Under the pieces are notes generated by a model. The model was not told the DNA's origin. It did no database searches and was given only the letters and a program-made list of their open reading frames with translations. Positions 24,111 through 35,565 of a stretch of DNA of 64,000 nucleotides are shown piece by piece (the first letter of the stretch is position 1; the number at the start of each line of letters is the position of its first letter). Location: contig CM067503.1 of the NCBI GenBank assembly GCA_034509495.1, forward strand, positions 48,983,774-49,047,773, given 5' to 3'. Made by a program: the position numbers and the translations under genes. This DNA is from Acestrorhynchus altus. Lineage: Eukaryota > Chordata > Actinopteri > Characiformes > Acestrorhynchidae.

Positions 24111-24758
24111 CCTTGATGAGTTGCATTTCCTAAGATTGTGTGACGAATAACAGCTGTATGTAATACCCTTGTTTTAGATTGTTTTATATTTTTGTTGTTG
24201 TTTTCCTTCCTTTCAAGCACGGTTATTAAATTAACGATTCAGTCACGAAGGTTATTATCCAACATTTCTGTGTCAGAAATCAAGGTTTCATGAACAATGA
24301 TGGTATTTATTAAAATACTGATTCAGTTTTAAACAAATACATGTTTAATTACTAACACCTGAAAAGGCCCGTTGTAGCAGAGGGGCTTCAAGCCCTCTAT
24401 GACAAAGTGTTACACGCCACCATCTCCCGTATCCTTCATTGAACCCAGTCACGTCTCTGTCCTCGCTCCCCTTATTACACGTCCCTCCTTCTTCGTCTCC
24501 TCCAACAGTCTCTCTTCATCCTTTACTGTTAAATCGGTTGCTTTTGTTACCGTGCCTTTAAAACTGATATGTAAATGAACTCGGTACCGATTGCCTGTAT
24601 TTTGTGCAGCCTAAGCTGAAGTCTTCGTTCTAACTTCAAAGGGAATGGGTGTGGCTAAACGATGTCGGCTGAATAGACAAATGTATATCAATTCCACATA
24701 AATCCAAAATTGGCCCCTTAGTTTACATATGAACAGTATGACACAGCTGATCAGTGTA
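24111..24758. other. Intergenic, nothing recognised
   Basis: No supported features. Confidence 0.3.
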
Positions 24759-24975
24759 ATGGTCTGGTGTTTGGGGAACCTGCCTTGTGACTGGAAGGTC
24801 ACTGGACTGATTCCCTGAACTGGCAGGACAGGACTGAAGGGCTTTGGGCAAAGCACTGAACTCCCCAGCTGCCCACAGGGTGGCATGGATAGATGGATAG
24901 TGGGCACATGTGCTCACTGCCACCTAGAGTGTGTGTGTGTGTGTGGAAGGGTTAAATGCAAAGGATAAATAAAAG
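24759..24975 (+). mobile_element. SINE family A, copy 1
   Basis: The motif order 'tgtttggggaa.c.gccttgtgactggaaggtc', then 'attccctgaactggcaggac', 'aagcactgaactccccagctg', 'tgtgctcactgcc' and '(gt)n...gggttaaatgca' is shared with the copies at 45.6, 46.7, 48.2 and 63.9 kb. The B-box-like word is degraded here. Confidence 0.75.
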
Positions 24976-24990
24976 AATTTGTGAACCCCT

Positions 24991-26058
24991 GTGTTAAACC
25001 TTTCACATACAAATAGAATCTCTTCCCATTCGACTCAGAACATGACGGAAATAATCTTATTTGAAAATAAAGGAGATTTTGAAAGAACAGTTTCGTGTTC
25101 GTGTTACGGGCTTTTAACTACAGGGCAAGTTCAGACAGCGTTTAACAGTGTAAGTAATCAGTTTTGCCAGTTATGAGTCACTTGTTTTTCTCTGACCCAT
25201 TGAAGGGAAAGGGTCATTCACATCATGACTCATCCTTTTTCCACACAAAGACAAATTCAAACACCTATTTCATCTGGCTCTTACTTAGAAAAAGTACCAT
25301 CAAATTGCAACGAACCCACTGGAATTCCACAGAAACTACACAGAAAACAGATAGTGAAACACCAGCTCAGGGTGTGCTGTTGACTGAATCACTGGGGGTT
25401 ATCTGCACAACAGGCTGTTCTGTAGTTTCCAGCTTGGAAATGGTCCCAAGGCTGGTGGCGAACTTAGATCTGGATGAGTTTATTAACCGATTAGAGCAGA
25501 TTTGGTTTCAGTCTTTTCATCACAGTATCTGTAAACAAGCAAGAAGGAAAAGTCATTAAGTGCTGGTCCTACAACAAAACCTCTCGACTGCCCGTAGATC
25601 TTCTCCACATACTGGACAGTAAACCAGTAAAGGATGGTAATGTTTTTAAAACACTCTGACGTTGATCATCATATAATCATATTATTTTTTTATTATTTTA
25701 TTCAGCAGTGACTGTCAGTACTTGGTCATTTATGTAAATTTAATATTATATGTGTGGATTAAAGATTCTTCATTTAAAGGGACAATAAATGTTTTTTCAT
25801 TTCGTTTTGAAGAATTCTTAACCAGGACGTGAGTAAAGTCATACATGCAATCCTGTATTTTATTTTATATTTTATTAAAGTCCAGTTCTCTGCTCAGCTC
25901 AGAGGACACAGGACCCAAAGGACATGAATGACATGAGCAAGAATTGGTCGGACAAACCCAGGCCCCTGCAGAACCCACCCTACCTGCTGCGCCACCAGGC
26001 CAACCAGCCCGAGACGTGAAACGCCGGTTGTGTAACAGGGCGTGTTATAAACATGACC
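24991..26058. other. Intergenic, one unsupported 131-codon frame
   Basis: A plus-strand frame at 25164-25559 stays open for 131 codons, but I see no domain, signal or homologue, and flanking splice sites are not convincing. I do not annotate it as a gene. Confidence 0.3.
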
Positions 26059-26300
26059 AACCGAGCATTAAACTGCAGTGTGGTATTAGTTTGTAATTAT
26101 AGTCGCTGCCCTCGTTTCACCTGGAATAAAAACACGTGATTACTTTATTCCTGATGTTGTTTCCAGTGAACTTGTTTGTTTAATGTTCTCGTATCTTTTC
26201 TGACAGGAAAACACACGTAGGTTGCAATCAAGAGCCACGTTACACCATCAGCTGATGGTTAGATGCATGTTGTAAGAGCACTGTGAGATCTGTAAGTGCT

Positions 26301-26302
<2 letters not shown>
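26059..26302 (-). repeat. Inverted-repeat arm 2 (244 bp)
   Basis: Reverse complement of 10583-10826 with one mismatch. The inner side ends in a TG run at 26302-26338. The arms face each other across 15.2 kb containing the whole ATF3 gene. Confidence 0.9.

Positions 26303-26338
<36 letters not shown>
26302..26338. repeat. (TG)n microsatellite at edge of inverted repeat
   Basis: About 18 TG units, the complement of the CA run bordering arm 1. Confidence 0.9.
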
Positions 26339-26339
<1 letters not shown>

Positions 26340-26610
26340 CAATACCCCCTACTTCCTCCCTGATTTCTGAACATTCTGCCCAGATAAATAATTGTACTTA
26401 CTGGGAATTCCACAGTTTCTGACTGACAATCTGCCCATCATGGAATGTTTCTGCTTGCATCAGATTCCTCAAACAGGTAATCATTTCTGAAATTCAAGCT
26501 GGAGAGCTGAGTGTTTAGAATAATCTGTGTGATTTGTGTGATTTCACTGAATTCAACAAGCAGCTATTACTTCAGAAAGTATAATATCTGTATAATAAAC
26601 CGTATGAATT

Positions 26611-26960
26611 ACAGCACCAGTCAAATGCTTGGACACACAGATTGAATGTGTTATACATTATAATGACAGAAATATTGGGACACCTCCTCTTTCATTCTGA
26701 AATCAAAGATATTAAAGATTTGATCCTGCTGTTGTTGGAGTAACTGTCCAGGAAGGGTTAATATGAGGTTTATGAGGGATATGAGGTTTATATCCAATAT
26801 TATTAACATATATGAACCAAAATATTGTGTTTATAATGAAAAACAGGCAGAATCTCTACGACTGTCTATTGGTTGTGTTTTTAAACACAAATAATCTCTG
26901 TTCTTTTCTTTTAAGGCTTTATAGTTGCAGAATAAATTCTATTATATAAAACACTATTAA
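26611..26960 (+). mobile_element. Tc1-type MITE fragment
   Basis: Starts ACAGCACCAGTCAAATGCTTG after TA and shares that terminus with the element at 37481-37954. Shared interior words in inverted order include the GATCCTGCT block, TTGTTGGAGTAAC and ACGACTGTCTATTGG. Its right terminus is not clear. A non-autonomous Tc1/mariner relative is the best reading. Confidence 0.6.
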
Positions 26961-28035
26961 CTCTGTATTTATTTATTCATTTATTTTGTTTCCATGCCTT
27001 CTGAATTTGATAAAGCAACACACGGCCACAGACTGCACAGCATATGTACGGTGTATTTTTCTTATTGTAATGTGTGAATGTTTGTGTATTTGTGTATAAT
27101 GTATGTCACGTAGTACTTTTTACAGAGTATGAATTTCATTGCACACTGTATCGACTTGTTCCTCTGTTTATATGACCCATAAATACTGAATCTTGATTCT
27201 TGAATCATGCAGTGGATTTTAAAGGGACCTAAAATGGTGGGATTCAAATACACGACTAGTAAACTAACAGCAGAGCGATTGATTCACTCTTAGTTTAGCT
27301 GAAGGACACAGGTAGTGTGTGTCACACAGCTCCAGGGATCTGGGCTCGTGGGTTAAATCTCCACTCCAGTCACTGCCTGTGAGGACTTTGTCATGTTCTC
27401 ATCGTGTCCAGGTGGGCTTCTGTCATGAACTCCAGTTTTCTCATGGTAACTGAACTGGTGCATCCAAGGATTCCAGGTAGGCTCAGGACCCAGAGGCCCA
27501 GAAGCAGATAAGAAGATGGATGTAAACTAGCTAGAATACTCAAGAGTTCAGTACTCCTGAAGAAAACTTAAAGCAGAGGTGGCTGCTGGTCTTTCAGGAG
27601 AAGCTCATTATCGGCTTACATCATAAAATTGGCCAAAAGGGCAGAAAATGGGCTGTGACCCTATCGTACCAAGTAGACGTTTTTTCCAGGGACTTGACTT
27701 TTCTAGTGTCCTCTCACTGGTCAGCAGAGCTGGCATTTATCTATTGACCATCAAGTTTCAAGGCAACGAACAAACGTTCCACGCTGTTCCATTGAAGTGA
27801 ACGGATGCTCAGGTTCTACAGGCAAAGGCATTGAATGTAGAACGTCAGAAAACGATTTCTTTAATTCTATGGTGTCAGTGGAGTCGATTTGTGATTCTAA
27901 ACGAACTCATCTTTAAGGTGAATGTGTTCTAACACATTAGTTAGACTTAAAGCATACGTCCACAAAAAGTGCACTAGATATATATCTAGTACCTATAAGC
28001 ATAACCTAAAGTGTGAGTTAGCTTTCAGAGCATGT
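26961..28035. other. Intergenic, nothing recognised
   Basis: No supported features. Confidence 0.3.
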
Positions 28036-28310
28036 TTGGAACTAAGCTTTCGCCAGCTTTCACTTAACTTTCACCTACCTTTCGCTTTGCTTTCACTTAG
28101 CTTTCGCTTTGCTTTCGCCAGCTTTCACTTAACTTTCACTTAACTTGGACTTAACTTTCACTTAACTTTAACTTAGCTTTCGCTTTGCTTTCGCCAGCTT
28201 TCACTTAACTTTCACTTAACTTGGACTTAACTTTCACTTAGGTTTCACTTAGCTTTCACTTAGCTTTCGCTTTGCTTTCACTTAGCTCTCACCTTGCATT
28301 CTCTTAGCTT
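28036..28310. repeat. Two-level minisatellite (CTTTCACTTAA units, 76-bp blocks)
   Basis: Built of 11-12-bp units such as CTTTCACTTAA, CTTTCACTTAG and CTTTCGCTTTG. A longer block containing CTTTCGCTTTGCTTTCGCCA starts at 28101 and recurs at 28177, a 76-bp period. The reading frame through it is an artefact. Confidence 0.9.
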
Positions 28311-29494
28311 TGTATTTTACACTGCATTTTGTTTGGTGTTTATTATTATAATTCCACAAAACTCACTGTACATACAATATTTTACTGCCTTAACTACAAT
28401 CAGCCTATTGGTAGCTAATGTTTTACAGGGTACAGTGGGCTTTGATTCATATTATCAGAACTCACTCCTACAGCCTCACTAATTTACACCTAAAGTATAC
28501 TTTTAGAAACTATAAATTGGGTCAACTGTATATATTTGATACATCAGTATATTTAAATTATACTAAAAGTACTGAAATTACAATAGAAACTACATAAATA
28601 AACTCTGTTGAGTAAACTTCACTAAAGATCATTCAATCAAATGAACTTTAAGCACTGAGGAAGACTCTCCTCCTGTAAACTCACACTGAACTCAATGCTT
28701 TTAAAATGAAAAAAGACACCTGCAGTATAAATTCACAAACACTGTTTCAGGAATGAAGGATCCAATCAGTTTACCACGTCTTTCAGCACACTGCAACTGC
28801 ACTTTGTCCTTTTCAGGATATTGGTCAACTTGGCAACTGGCCCAGTTTCAAATACAGACATATCACTGGAAACTTGTCAGGTCTCTGTCAGAGTTCAGAG
28901 GATGCAATTGCCATGTGTTGCAATACGTAACGAGAAATTTACTGCTTCGCTTACAGTAAATTCAACAGTAATCTGTTGCTGGTTGGAGCCCGTTTTCTAT
29001 CTCCATTGCTCTTATTTTCTGCTCCCTTTGGCTCCTGTCTCCTCTGTTTCCTTTCCTTTGCTCTACTTATGTTCTTTGTGTTCTCTTTATCCCTTTTGTG
29101 TGCTTTACATTCAGCAGTAAGAACGAGTTCATGTGAACTTTGATGCTGCTTGTTAGTTAAGATCTGAAATTTCACTAAACTAGCTCGATTCAACTTAAAA
29201 ATAATGAATTAAATAATAATTAATTCTGTTGGAGTAACAGTTTAAGGTTCATTTTCTTTAAGCAGCTTGTCACTAAGAACACTAACGCCGTAGAGTGAGT
29301 GTTACACTAAACACTCCGTTACCATGATAGTAATATTACTGTGCTTGTTGGGAATCATCATGTAGAAGCGAATAAAATAACAGGAGATGGTTCTGTGAAT
29401 TACTGTAGAGTGTAATCACTAACTGAACGTCAGTGTTTGTTATAGAACACAGACCCACATTTCTACATTCAATACATTCTATTTAAATTAAAAG
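28311..29494. other. Intergenic, nothing recognised
   Basis: No supported features. Confidence 0.3.
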
Positions 29495-29760
29495 AGGTTT
29501 TGTGTGTAACAGCTGAATCACTCGCTGTGTTCAAACGCAGACCCAAGACCATCTGTTTCATAGTATTTAACTCCATAAAGACTTTTTCTGGATCCTGTTT
29601 GTCCCCAATCTGACCGTCGTTTTCAGCATCTAAACGTGAGGAATCTCTGGATTCCAGCCTCGTTTACTAGTTAAGGATATTTTCTGAGTGAACAGCAAAG
29701 CACTGTTGTAAGTCGCTTGGATACGGGCGTCTGATAAATGCCGTAAATGTAAACCGGGAT
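29495..29760 (+). mobile_element. L2/SINE-type 3' tail fragment
   Basis: Contains 'gtgttcaaacgcagacccaagacc' style text shared with 51795-51930. It ends 'gtaagtcgcttggatacggg' + 'cgtctgataaatgccgtaaatgtaaa', the well-known 3' tail of fish L2-mobilised SINEs. Confidence 0.65.
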
Positions 29761-30900
29761 AAATGGAACAAAAATAGTCCTCCAGTTAACTTTAAAATAG
29801 AATATTCTGTACTCTACATACAGACTGTAAGAGTTTAGCCTCCTTATAATAAGTTTAAAAACAGAAGTTATGGTAGATGCCAGGGTGTCATGACGTGGGA
29901 TTTTCTGAATATCTCTTCTCATCATGTAAAGATACGCCCAGACAAACATCCTTCCCAGGTAAACTCCTTCTATTCATGCCCATGGATGAGCTCCAGGAAG
30001 TGTTCACACTCTGCAAAAACCCTTTTGAACCACATTCTTGGTTTATTTCCTGTAAAAGTCCCCAGAGCTCCTGAAAGGCTTCCGGAAACGCAGGGGCAAC
30101 ACCTACACATATTACCAAGAACAGACAGAACAGGAAGAAGCCATGTTATACAGAATAGACTGAGCTGAGAAGAAAAGCTGTGAAGTGTGGGAGAGAACCA
30201 GTATTCCCCAGCGCTCCAGCCAAACAGGCATTTGCATAGTGCACGGTTTTCAGTTTAATTTATGGCATTGACAGCTAGTGTCCGGAAATGCTCTGAGGGG
30301 GAGGACATGTTTTAAAGCTTTTGTTCTTCCTTGTGTACATTTGCAGTGTATGATCTGCCGGCTGCTTGAAATCTACACTGAGGACAATATTTTGTACAGT
30401 GGAGACTGGATTGTGATGGATAGTGATGAAGGTTTAAAGTCTCAAATGTCTTATTTAGCTGATCAAGCACTTCTGAAGGCAGTTATTAGATGGATTAGGG
30501 TGGTGGATTAGGGTTGCAATGAAAGTCGGTAGGGAGGTGGATCTCAAGGTTGGTGAACACTGTTCTGCGTGTTACAATGTGTACAGGCGTCATAATGGCT
30601 CCATTAAACATATGAGGGTTCGCGTTTAATACAGTCTGTATCTGTAAGTACTGGGTCCAGTACAGTCCATTGCTTTACATTTTTCATCATCATTTGACAT
30701 ATAAATCAATCAAATAAAACGTCAGCCTGAATAATTAAAAGTTATTTTTCATTAAAAATCAAAAAAGAACAGTTTTAAAGCAGTTAAACATTCTTTCGTT
30801 TGAGTTTAAATATGAGGGAATATATTCTTTAACTGAGATTTAGGATCCGGTTACACTCTGAATACAGTATGTACAGTATAATACACTGTTTCTTCTGAAA
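29761..30900. other. Intergenic, nothing recognised
   Basis: A plus frame at 30278-30511 begins after a fair acceptor (TTTGCAG near 30347) but resembles no family that I know. Not annotated. Confidence 0.3.
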
Positions 30901-30904
30901 TAAA

Positions 30905-31165
30905 GGGTATTAAAAAGAGTTTTGGAGCATTGCAGTGAGGATTTGATTGCATTCAGCAGAAGGAATGTAGGGGAGGTGAGGATGATCAATACTGGGGGGC
31001 TTTATACCCCACTAATCCAGCCTGGCATTAGACATGGTGACAATAGGTTCATGTTTATGTGCTCCAGTGAGTCCTATTCTATTGGCAGTGTGCATTTGCA
31101 CGTGTCAACAATGGGTGCAGCTTAAAGTAGATGAATGCATTCACCTGAACTGCTGTCTACTGACA
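30905..31165 (+). repeat. Dispersed repeat family F, copy 1
   Basis: Ordered words 'tttggagcattgc.gtgagga', 'gggggctttataccc', 'cattagacatgg', 'gtgctccagtgagtcc', 'tgtgcatttgcac' and 'aatgggtgcagcttaaagta' are shared with 61360-61630. A short related piece occurs near 46622-46690. Confidence 0.7.
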
Positions 31166-31799
31166 TTTGGACTCACAGTGTATCTTTTCTTCACTGTGAA
31201 AAGGTTTGACTTGCTGGTGTCCACTGGAGGGCAGAGCAACAAAAGAGTTCTAGTTCCACATTTCAGAGTTCTCGCTGCGTTCTTTCAGGGGGACTTTGTA
31301 ACTGCGAATCTTTGAGGTCATTCTTCTGCATTTCAGCTGAAACGTGGTGTTACAATCTTTCATGGAAAATGTGAATGGGTTTGTCTAAAGAGGACAACGT
31401 GAGGTTTTTACACGTTTGCATTCTACGATCTTCCACGATTTCTGTCTTCTCGGCTTTCTTAGAATTTAAAGAGAAAGCAGTCTTCAGCAATGTCCTGCTC
31501 AGAACATTTCGAATGAGAAGAGAAAACTGGAAGAGAAACAAAGAAGTGTCTGCTGTACTTTCAGTGTGTGTGCATTCATATGCATTTGGAGAAGCGAGAC
31601 GCTGCGAATAGGACACCTCCTAAACTTAATACCACGGAGGGAACATCCTGAACAGATAGCTTTGCTTCTAATGACATGACCTTATAAGACTGTGCTCCTG
31701 TCTCACACCAGGGGGACGGACAATTTCTCCCACGTTGGTTCACTGCAAATTCCCATCCTAGGATTCTGGTGGGTCTGTTTGGCTTATAGTTCAAGAAAT

Positions 31800-32215
31800 G
31801 ATCTCATATTATTAGAATATTTCATTTTGAGTAAATTACCATTCAAACAATAAATCCATGAGTCCAGTTCAGCACACACAACCACAATCATGGGGGAAAG
31901 TGCTGACCAGACAGTTGCCCAGAAGATGACCATTTATCCCCTCTATAAAGAGGATCAGCAACAGAAGGTCATTGCTGGCTGTCCTCAGAGGCCTGTATCA
32001 AAACATGGTAATGGAAAGTTGACTGGAATGGAAAAAAAATGGGGTGGGGAAAAGGTGCATGGAGATGACCACAGCCTGGAGAGTTTCACAAGGAGTGGAC
32101 TGAGGCTGGGGTCAGGGCATCAAGAGCACCCGACGCAGACGTCTCCAGGACAGGGGGTCTGACTACAGCATTCCTAATATCAAGCCCCTCCTGAAGCCAG
32201 GGTTGCTAGGTCCTG
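31800..32215 (+). mobile_element. Tc1-like transposon fragment, 5' part
   Basis: An open plus-strand frame from 31890 gives a Tc1 N-terminus (MGESADQTVAQKMTIYPLYK, QQQKVIAGCPQRPVSKHGNG, KLTG), the helix-turn-helix DNA-binding part of a Tc1 transposase. After the HSLES text the frame shifts and a stretch typical of the linker is missing. The rest of the DDE domain is absent. Dead fragment. Confidence 0.75.
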
Positions 32216-33429
32216 TAAAAATGTCCGTCTAATACTATACTATAAAACCCAGTGACCAGAACAAGGGCGTAGGTTTGCATGTGGACGTAGGCAGGAAGGA
32301 ATTGTCCCTAGAACTCGTTCGCATGATCTTTTAAGTATTATTAGATCGTTCTTTCATGCCATTCTTGAGCCTCTGTCTTCAGAGACGTCATAGCATTAAT
32401 GTCGTTTACAACATGAAAAGGTTGCCGTGCACTTATCTTACCGCACGAACCTGAAATTCCACCTTAAAACAGAGCCACAGTCCGCTTCTGCCCCATTTAA
32501 GGTGGAGTGGAAAAGTCCAGTTGAAGTTGGTGCAGCTGAGTTTGTTTACAGTGTAATATATCACACATCCTGAATTAAACAGTGTGGGTGAAAGCTTTGA
32601 TCTGTATAACGAGGGAAACAGCAGCACTGGGCTTAAACGAGCAAGTGTGAGACAAATACGTGTTAACACAGGGGTTGTTGTTTTGCAGGTCAGATGAACT
32701 TGTGGAAATAAAGCTGATTCTTGCATCAGGTTCACACCTGAATATTTTACTGTGGGACCAAACCCACGAGGGACCAGCCACGGAAACTCCCAGTTAAGGA
32801 AACGTAAAGTAGATGCTGGTTCCACTGAGTGTCTGTGCTCACTACAGTGTGGGGTTAAAGCTGGAGGTCATAGGACTGTTTACTTTTGAATGGTTTATTA
32901 AGATTCGTAATTTTACATTGTAATGGTAAGTGTGATCATAAATGAGCGTTTTAACCATGTTTTTAGCAGCAGTATAAAATCCATTTTCAGAAATGTTTGT
33001 GAACATAAACCACATAGTTACTGATTCTGTTTGTGCTTAAATGCATGTTTACATGTATGTTTACTATTATTTCACCAGAGTAACAATACTCTCCTTGAAC
33101 CTGAGATGTATATTGCATTTTGGTTAATACACATAACTTATCATTACCCTCCTTAATACCCCGTTATAACGAACTTTTAACTTTCTCGTGTGTTGCTGTT
33201 TATATTTACTAGATTTGGCATGAAAAACGTGAATCTTGCACCATTATCTCAAAACAAGACAAGGATTTTTAGCCTTGTGTGTCTAAAATTACCCTCCACC
33301 GCATTTAACAGCAGAGAAAACCCCTTAATGATCATTTATTAATATGAAATTTGATCGTTTGTCTCTCCAAGATTTGAAAAAATGAAAAATAACTGTTCTT
33401 TATATTTCCATGAAAGCTGCACCTCCAGG
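32216..33429. other. Intergenic, nothing recognised
   Basis: No supported features. The short word AGGGTTGCTAGGT near 32203 resembles the putative TIR at 44977 but stands alone. Confidence 0.25.
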
Positions 33430-33504
<75 letters not shown>

Positions 33505-33508
33505 CACT
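33430..33508. repeat. (CA)n microsatellite
   Basis: CA tract with one CATA interruption. Confidence 0.95.
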
Positions 33509-33589
33509 GTTCAGGGGGTGGAATCCTGTCTTAATCCACTTGAAACCTCAATTAAATTAACTGAGTTTTAAATTAATCTTTAAAAGTCA

Positions 33590-33700
33590 ACGAAGCCCTT
33601 TTATTTTAGGGATTCAGTGAAGGCAGGTCATGTTTAAGCTGAGTGTATACAGAACATTAAGACAACGCAAGAGTTAAACCCTTTATCATATCATTAATGT
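33590..33700 (+). repeat. Short dispersed repeat family J, copy 1
   Basis: Shares 'ttcagtgaaggc', 'acagaa.att.agacaacgc' and 'gagttaaa' words with 58430-58530 in FLVCR1 intron 3. Confidence 0.5.
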
Positions 33701-34299
33701 AATGTAGGAATAAACGTGGTTTTATGCATGAATAACAGTTTAGTGTTGTTTACACTGTTTTACTGCTCTCGATTCACCAGCTCTTAAAACTCCCACAAAC
33801 CAATGACTAATGCGTAAACTTTACTGCCAACTTCCTGTGCAGTGAGAAACGGATACTTACTGCCCCGTCCGCAGTGAGAAGTTCCCTTCCAACTGAATAC
33901 TTTGGCTTCTTATGGATTGGAATCTCAAATTCCCAGTGTATTCCACTTCATAGGGAATTCCTGGGGTGATTGGAAAGCACCTAGCAGTGTGGACTGTAAA
34001 GGGGATGTTAAAGTTCTGGTGTCCTGGTGCCCCTTGACTTTATCACATCCCCTACAACTCTGAGAAGGGCATTTAGTGGAAGGGAAACCAACACCAGAAC
34101 ATCTTGACCCTGTTCCATCTGCTCTGTTATATGAAGCTTTACTTTTTTACATTTTTCCATCAGAAAAACATGCAATAAAGTTTACATTTCTATTGAAACA
34201 TGTGAACATGTAAGACACGAGGCTTGACTGGTGGATGACTGGTGTCGCATGGTGCCAACTGGTGGACTTTCGTAGGTCTGGACAATCCTCATGGCTCCA

Positions 34300-34915
34300 T
34301 TGTGGGGGTTCATTGAGGTGGTTTAGCCCTATAGGTACCTTGGACTGGAGATGGATGACAAACTGGACTGACCTGGGTTTACTTCCTGAGGAGACAGGGG
34401 TCCATCAACGTCTGTAGAAAACTCCTGCAGATGTTCTACCACTCAATCAAACTGGGGAGGCAGCATCAGGAGGAGAGACACACTGCTGGACAAGCTGGCC
34501 GTGCAGGCGGTGGTCGGAGAGGAGCTGGACTCTCTGAGAACAGTGTCTGGAGGACAGCGGACAAACTGCTCTCTATCGTGGACGATGCCAGTCACCCATT
34601 ACACACCACAATCATGAAGCAGAGGAGTTTGGTCAGTGGAAAGCTGCTCTACTGACCGGAGATCATTTCATTCATTTGGATTATAAGCTTCTGGTTATAC
34701 AGAACCTGGCTCAGCTACTTCGCACACCACGTCACTTTATCACCTTTTACTGGATCTTCCAGAGTCACCACAGGACGCGACTGACTCTTCACGTCTTTCT
34801 TCCAATCTACTTTCTGCATCTCTAATATATTTCATTCTTTTATTTTAATTTGACTGTTGCATCTACTGGACGCCTCAGTTTCCCTCTGGGTCAATAAAGT
34901 ATCCATCAGTGAACC
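34300..34915 (+). mobile_element. Non-LTR retrotransposon (LINE) 3' end
   Basis: The remnant frame YLGLEMDDKLD near 34337 is the reverse-transcriptase C-terminal motif of fish LINEs. It is followed downstream by LDKLAVQAVVGEELDSLRTV, and then by a 3' UTR ending TTTCCCTCTGGGTCAATAAAGTATC at 34905. The coding part has stops and shifts. It ends directly downstream of the 3' end of BATF3, tail to tail. Confidence 0.75.
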
Positions 34916-34942
34916 ATTTTACACCAACTGCCTCTGAATAAC

Positions 34943-34948
34943 TTTATT
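34943..34948 (-). promoter_or_regulatory. Polyadenylation signal for BATF3 (minus strand)
   Basis: AATAAA on the minus strand, 618 bp downstream of the BATF3 stop, giving a plausible 3' UTR of about 640 nt. Confidence 0.5.
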
Positions 34949-35565
34949 AATATCTCAATAAAAACTCAAATACAAATAGAAAAATCTGTGAAATTCTCCG
35001 TAAAAAAATATGAATACTTTACACTTCAGTCGGCTGCACACGAGAGCAAAGACACTGCGAAACAGAGGCCGAACGAGCCTTCATTTGGAACATTCTGTAC
35101 ATGATTCCACTCGTAAGTAAACGTAACACATCAGCATCAGTGAAGACGGTTTACAGTCCACATGACGTGCTGAAACACGGAGAGGCGGTTTCAGGTCGAG
35201 CCCTTCGAACAAAGCAGAAGTGCTAACTACAGTGGTGCACCAGAGAGGCTGGTTAGTGGTTAGGTGGTGAAATATGAACCAGAACTTATAAAAATTCACT
35301 TCACGTGAGCTTGAACAATATCTGACATAATGTTGTTCCTGCAACATCAAAAAGAAACTGAAACATTGTGTCACTGTGTGAGAAAAATACAGCGCGTCTT
35401 CTACATAGATACAAGACCTTCCTCGTTCAATCAATTTCAAGCAGCAATGGATCAAGATGGCACAGCACGGTGAGGAGAACAAACACGTAACCATACTAAT
35501 CACAGGTTAAAGGAGCTATTTAGGCAAATATGACAGCAAACGACGTCTGCAGTCTGACTGTAATC

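Noticed and set aside
25164..25559. 131-codon plus frame between ATF3 and BATF3, as a FAM71A/GARIN4 candidate
   Set aside because: No resemblance to that family, which is much longer, and no supporting splice pattern.
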